From Bacillota bacterium (lineage in GTDB: Bacteria; Bacillota; Clostridia; Oscillospirales; Ruminococcaceae), in assembly GCA_023395435.1 (NCBI GenBank), contig JAEWZG010000149.1, positions 1-7,358 on the forward strand: 7,358 bases of DNA. Direction: 5' to 3'. The translations under genes and the position numbers were made by a program. Below the pieces are notes generated by a model, which was not told where the DNA came from, ran no database searches, and saw only the letters and a list, made by a program, of their open reading frames with translations. This document shows, piece by piece, positions 4,853 through 7,358 of this stretch (position 1 is its first letter; every line of letters starts with the position of its first letter).

Positions 4853-6070
4853 ATGGCAGGACTTAATAAGGTTTCAGTAGATGATATCAACGTAAAAGGA
4901 AAGAAGGTTCTTGTTCGTTGTGATTTTAATGTTCCACTTAAAGATGGCGTTATTACAAACGACAATAGAATCACAGCAGCTCTCCCAACAATCAAGAAAT
5001 TGATTAATGATGGAGGAAAGCTTATTCTTTGCTCACACCTTGGAAAGCCAAAGAACGGTCCAGAAGACAAATTCTCACTTGCTCCAGTAGCAAAAAGACT
5101 TTCAGAGCTTCTTGGAAAGGAAGTTGTATTTGCAAACGATGATACAGTAGTCGGTGAAAATGCAAAATCAGCAGTATCAGCAATGAAAGATGGAGATATT
5201 GTTCTTCTTCAGAATACACGTTTCCGTGGCGCAGAAGAAACAAAAAACGGAGCAGATTTTTCAAAAGAACTTGCTTCACTTGCTGATGTTTTCGTAATGG
5301 ATGCTTTTGGTTCAGCTCACAGAGCTCACGCTTCAACAGCTGGTGTAACTGATTATATTAAAGAAACAGCAGTAGGCTATTTAATGCAGAAAGAAATCAA
5401 CTATCTTGGTAATGCAGTAGAAGTTCCTGAAAGACCTTTTGTTGCTATTCTTGGTGGTGCAAAGGTTGCTGATAAGCTTAATGTTATTTCAAATCTTTTA
5501 GATAAATGTGATACATTGATTATCGGTGGTGGTATGGCTTACACATTCCTTGTAGCAAAGGGATATGAAGTTGGTACTTCACTCGTTGATCTTGAAAAAG
5601 TAGATTACTGTAAAGAAATGCTTGCTAAGGCTGAAAAGTTAGGCAAAAAGCTCCTTCTTCCAGTTGATACAGCAATCACAAAATCATTCCCTGATCCAAT
5701 TGATGCTCCTATCTATATAACAGTAGTTGATGCTGATAAGATTCCAGCTGATATGATGGGGCTTGATATCGGAACAAAAACACAGGAATTATTTGCTGGC
5801 GCTGTTAAAACAGCAAAAACTGTTGTTTGGAACGGACCAATGGGCGTATTCGAAAACCCAATCCTAGCAAAAGGAACAATAGCTGTTGCTAAGGCTCTTG
5901 CTGAAACAGACGCTACAACAATCATCGGTGGTGGTGACTCAGCAGCTGCTGTTATCCAGCTTGGCTTTGCTGATAAGATGAGCCATATTTCAACAGGTGG
6001 CGGAGCTTCACTTGAATATCTTGAGGGCAAGGTTCTTCCAGGTATTGCTGTTATTGCAGATAAAAAGTAA
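4853..6070 (+). CDS. pgk: Phosphoglycerate kinase
   Basis: A 405-residue cytoplasmic glycolytic enzyme that converts 1,3-bisphosphoglycerate and ADP to 3-phosphoglycerate and ATP. Full-length with all hallmarks: the signature KVLVRCDFNVP (residues 18-28), NRI (38-40), SHLGKPK (61-67), the phosphate-binding arginine in NTRFRGAEE (121-129), AFGSAHRAHAS (151-161), LGGAKVADK (200-208), LIIGGGMAYTFL (222-233), the nucleotide-binding WNGPMGVFENP (326-336), GGGDSAA (359-365) and STGGGASLEYL (380-390). ATG at 4853 is chosen because AAAGGA (4838-4843) precedes it by nine bases and MAGLNKVSVDDI fits the usual N-terminus. ATG at 4835 in the same frame would overlap that site. The gene has its own extended -10 promoter and a Rex-like operator in the leader, so redox control is likely. 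Its gap partner is not upstream; tpiA follows one gene later. No defects seen. Confidence 0.98.
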   Translation: MAGLNKVSVDDINVKGKKVLVRCDFNVPLKDGVITNDNRITAALPTIKKLINDGGKLILCSHLGKPKNGPEDKFSLAPVAKRLSELLGKEVVFANDDTVVGENAKSAVSAMKDGDIVLLQNTRFRGAEETKNGADFSKELASLADVFVMDAFGSAHRAHASTAGVTDYIKETAVGYLMQKEINYLGNAVEVPERPFVAILGGAKVADKLNVISNLLDKCDTLIIGGGMAYTFLVAKGYEVGTSLVDLEKVDYCKEMLAKAEKLGKKLLLPVDTAITKSFPDPIDAPIYITVVDADKIPADMMGLDIGTKTQELFAGAVKTAKTVVWNGPMGVFENPILAKGTIAVAKALAETDATTIIGGGDSAAAVIQLGFADKMSHISTGGGASLEYLEGKVLPGIAVIADKK

Positions 6071-6080
6071 ATAACTTATT

Positions 6081-6105
6081 AAGGGCAGGCATTTTGCCTG
6101 CCCTT
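6081..6105 (+). terminator. GC-rich hairpin after pgk lacking a T-tract (terminator-like or 3'-end stabiliser)
   Basis: A perfect 10-base stem, AAGGGCAGGC (6081-6090) with GCCTGCCCTT (6096-6105), encloses ATTTT. It begins 10 bases after the pgk stop, the usual place for a terminator, but the following bases (ATCAGTAAGC) contain no T-run, so full intrinsic termination is doubtful. It may protect the pgk mRNA 3' end and lower expression of the downstream genes, or be a worn terminator. Confidence 0.5.
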
Positions 6106-6129
6106 ATCAGTAAGCGAGTGAAAGACAGT

Positions 6130-7188
6130 ATGAGAAAACATTATATCGATAATATCCGTATCATCTGCATTTTATTATTATTCCCTTTTCATACCTCCAG
6201 AATGTTCAATTCAATTGAGGCTTTTTATGTGGAAGGAACTCCGATAGCTTTTTGCGATATGTTTATTGATATCACATCAAAATGGTTTATGCCAATCTTG
6301 TACCTTTTGGCTGGTGTAAGTGCTTATTATGCGCTTAAAAAGCGTACTTCAAAGGAATACATAAGGGAACGTTTTTTCAAGCTCATTATTCCATTTATTT
6401 TTGGTATGACGCTTATAGTTCCTCCACAGACCTATTTTGCCGAAGTACAGCATAATGCTTATACTGGCGGTTTCTTTGAGCAGTATGGTTTATTTTTCAC
6501 TAAAGTAACTGATTTCTCAGGTTACAGAGGTGGTCTTACCCCTGGGAATACATGGTTTATGCTGTGTTTGTTTCTGATTTCGCTTTTGATGCTTCCATTA
6601 ATACTTCTTTATAATAAAAAAAGTAAAAAAATAAATGGTGAGAAATGGAACATACTAAAACTAATATTATTGTTTATGCCTAACGCTTTGCTAAGTGGAT
6701 TTGAGGTTTTGGGAGAACGCGTCGGTCTATACATCTCTCTTTTTATGTTAGGATATATTTTCATAAGTGATGATAACATACAAAATATACTTGACAAAAA
6801 TAGATTTATATTATTAGGTTCTGCAATCATTTTAAACATTATTAATTTAATAAAAATTGATTATGGGAACTTTTACTCTCCAATTCTGACTTCTGTGTCA
6901 GTTAATTTGATGATATGGGTCACAATTTTAGCAATTATCGGCTTAGGTAAGCATTATTTAAATTTTAGAAATAAATTTACTGATTACTTTAATAAAGCAT
7001 CATTCCCAATTTATATATTTCATCAGACATGGCTAGTCGCAGTCGGATATTTTACTATGAAGATTACGAATATTGTCGCTTTACAGATAATAATGATTAT
7101 AACTTTCGGCTTTATTTTTACCGTTTTAACTTATGAAATCGCAAAAAGAACGCCTATCACCGGATTTATGTTTGGTATAAAAAAATAA
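6130..7188 (+). CDS. Acyltransferase-3 family membrane protein (OpgC/OafA-like)
   Basis: A 352-residue integral membrane protein of the acyltransferase-3 family, which moves acyl groups (acetyl, succinyl and similar) from the inside donor to sugars or other envelope molecules outside. Supporting features are the N-terminal YIDNIRIICILLLFPFHTSR (residues 5-24) with the family's Arg10 and catalytic-type His21, the basic stretch leading into a helix (RTSKEYIRERFFKLIIPF, 72-89), about ten hydrophobic segments, and SFPIYIFHQTWL (291-302), typical of the last conserved block. The open frame reaches back to a TTG inside the hairpin at 6094, but ATG at 6130 places the conserved motif correctly. No good ribosome site precedes it, suggesting weak translation. 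It sits between pgk and tpiA, with tpiA only 22 bases downstream, and its codon choice (many ATA, TTA and TTT codons) looks more AT-rich than that of pgk. The target molecule is unknown. Confidence 0.83.
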   Translation: MRKHYIDNIRIICILLLFPFHTSRMFNSIEAFYVEGTPIAFCDMFIDITSKWFMPILYLLAGVSAYYALKKRTSKEYIRERFFKLIIPFIFGMTLIVPPQTYFAEVQHNAYTGGFFEQYGLFFTKVTDFSGYRGGLTPGNTWFMLCLFLISLLMLPLILLYNKKSKKINGEKWNILKLILLFMPNALLSGFEVLGERVGLYISLFMLGYIFISDDNIQNILDKNRFILLGSAIILNIINLIKIDYGNFYSPILTSVSVNLMIWVTILAIIGLGKHYLNFRNKFTDYFNKASFPIYIFHQTWLVAVGYFTMKITNIVALQIIMIITFGFIFTVLTYEIAKRTPITGFMFGIKK

Positions 7189-7210
7189 AATTTTAAGGAG
7201 ATTTTTTAAA

Positions 7211-7358
7211 ATGAAAAAAGAATTAAGACAAGCTATTATAGCTGGAAACTGGAAAATGAACAAAACACGTCCTGAGGCTAAGGCTCTTATTGAAGCTTTG
7301 AAGCCTTATGCTGAAAAAGCAACTTGTGGCGTTGTAATATGCGTACCTTTCACAAACC
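7211..7358 (+). CDS. tpiA: Triosephosphate isomerase, N-terminal part (cut by window end)
   Basis: The first 49 codons of triosephosphate isomerase, the glycolytic enzyme interconverting dihydroxyacetone phosphate and glyceraldehyde 3-phosphate. The diagnostic AGNWKMNKT (residues 11-19) contains the substrate-binding Asn13 and Lys15, and VVICVPFTN (41-49) matches the next barrel strand. The ribosome site is AAGGAG at 7195-7200, ten bases before ATG, slightly long but clear. No separate promoter was recognised between the acyltransferase gene and this start, so it probably depends on readthrough from pgk or on a promoter inside the acyltransferase gene. The frame is open to the window edge; the catalytic His and Glu lie beyond it. 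Confidence 0.95.
   Translation, partial: MKKELRQAIIAGNWKMNKTRPEAKALIEALKPYAEKATCGVVICVPFTN

Noticed and set aside
5022..5336. Open frames on the - strand inside pgk (also 5713-6030 and 4846-5070)
   Set aside because: They are side effects of the biased codon use of pgk. The pgk frame carries all catalytic motifs across the same bases.
6791..6814. TTGACA within the acyltransferase gene as a possible tpiA promoter
   Set aside because: The nearest TATTAT or TATATT is only 10-12 bases away, too close, and the tpiA start is about 400 bases downstream.

Overview
The window is AT-rich (roughly one third G+C by eye), has strong Shine-Dalgarno sites, sigma-A-type promoters with extended -10 elements, and a gene set typical of low-G+C Firmicutes. 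The protein details (short PadR, HAAS/DUF1700, DUF4097, Clostridia-type pyridoxamine kinase, a Rex-like operator at pgk) suggest an anaerobic member of the Clostridia, plausibly a Ruminococcus-like gut lineage. The genus is inference. All genes but one run on the + strand.

Positions 1-2030 hold a tight four-gene operon. It encodes a short PadR-type repressor, a HAAS/DUF1700 multi-spanning membrane protein (ATGA overlap), a membrane-anchored DUF4097 protein whose outer part is a repeat solenoid with an exact 19-residue period (TAATG overlap), and a 63-residue PspC-domain protein 11 bases later. A strong hairpin terminator closes the operon. The set resembles the envelope-stress modules YvlBC of Bacillus and LiaXY of Enterococcus. 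It is the best candidate here for a poorly described system, read as a PadR-controlled sensor/effector module for cell-envelope stress.

Positions 2040-2213 on the - strand encode a 57-residue membrane protein with a perfect Shine-Dalgarno site. It converges on the same terminator.

Positions 2312-4695 hold housekeeping genes: a pyridoxamine (vitamin B6) kinase with its own promoter, then trmL (tRNA wobble 2'-O-methyltransferase) and degV (fatty-acid-binding protein), the last two only 2 bases apart. A near-consensus promoter directly before trmL would give an almost leaderless mRNA.

Positions 4696-7358 hold lower-glycolysis genes. pgk follows an extended -10 promoter and an 18-base near-palindrome matching the clostridial Rex (NADH/NAD+ sensor) operator at 13 of 14 fixed positions. 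A GC-rich hairpin lacking a T-tract follows pgk, then an acyltransferase-3 membrane protein that looks out of place, and finally the start of tpiA, cut by the window end. I saw no rRNA, tRNA, CRISPR array, insertion sequence or riboswitch.
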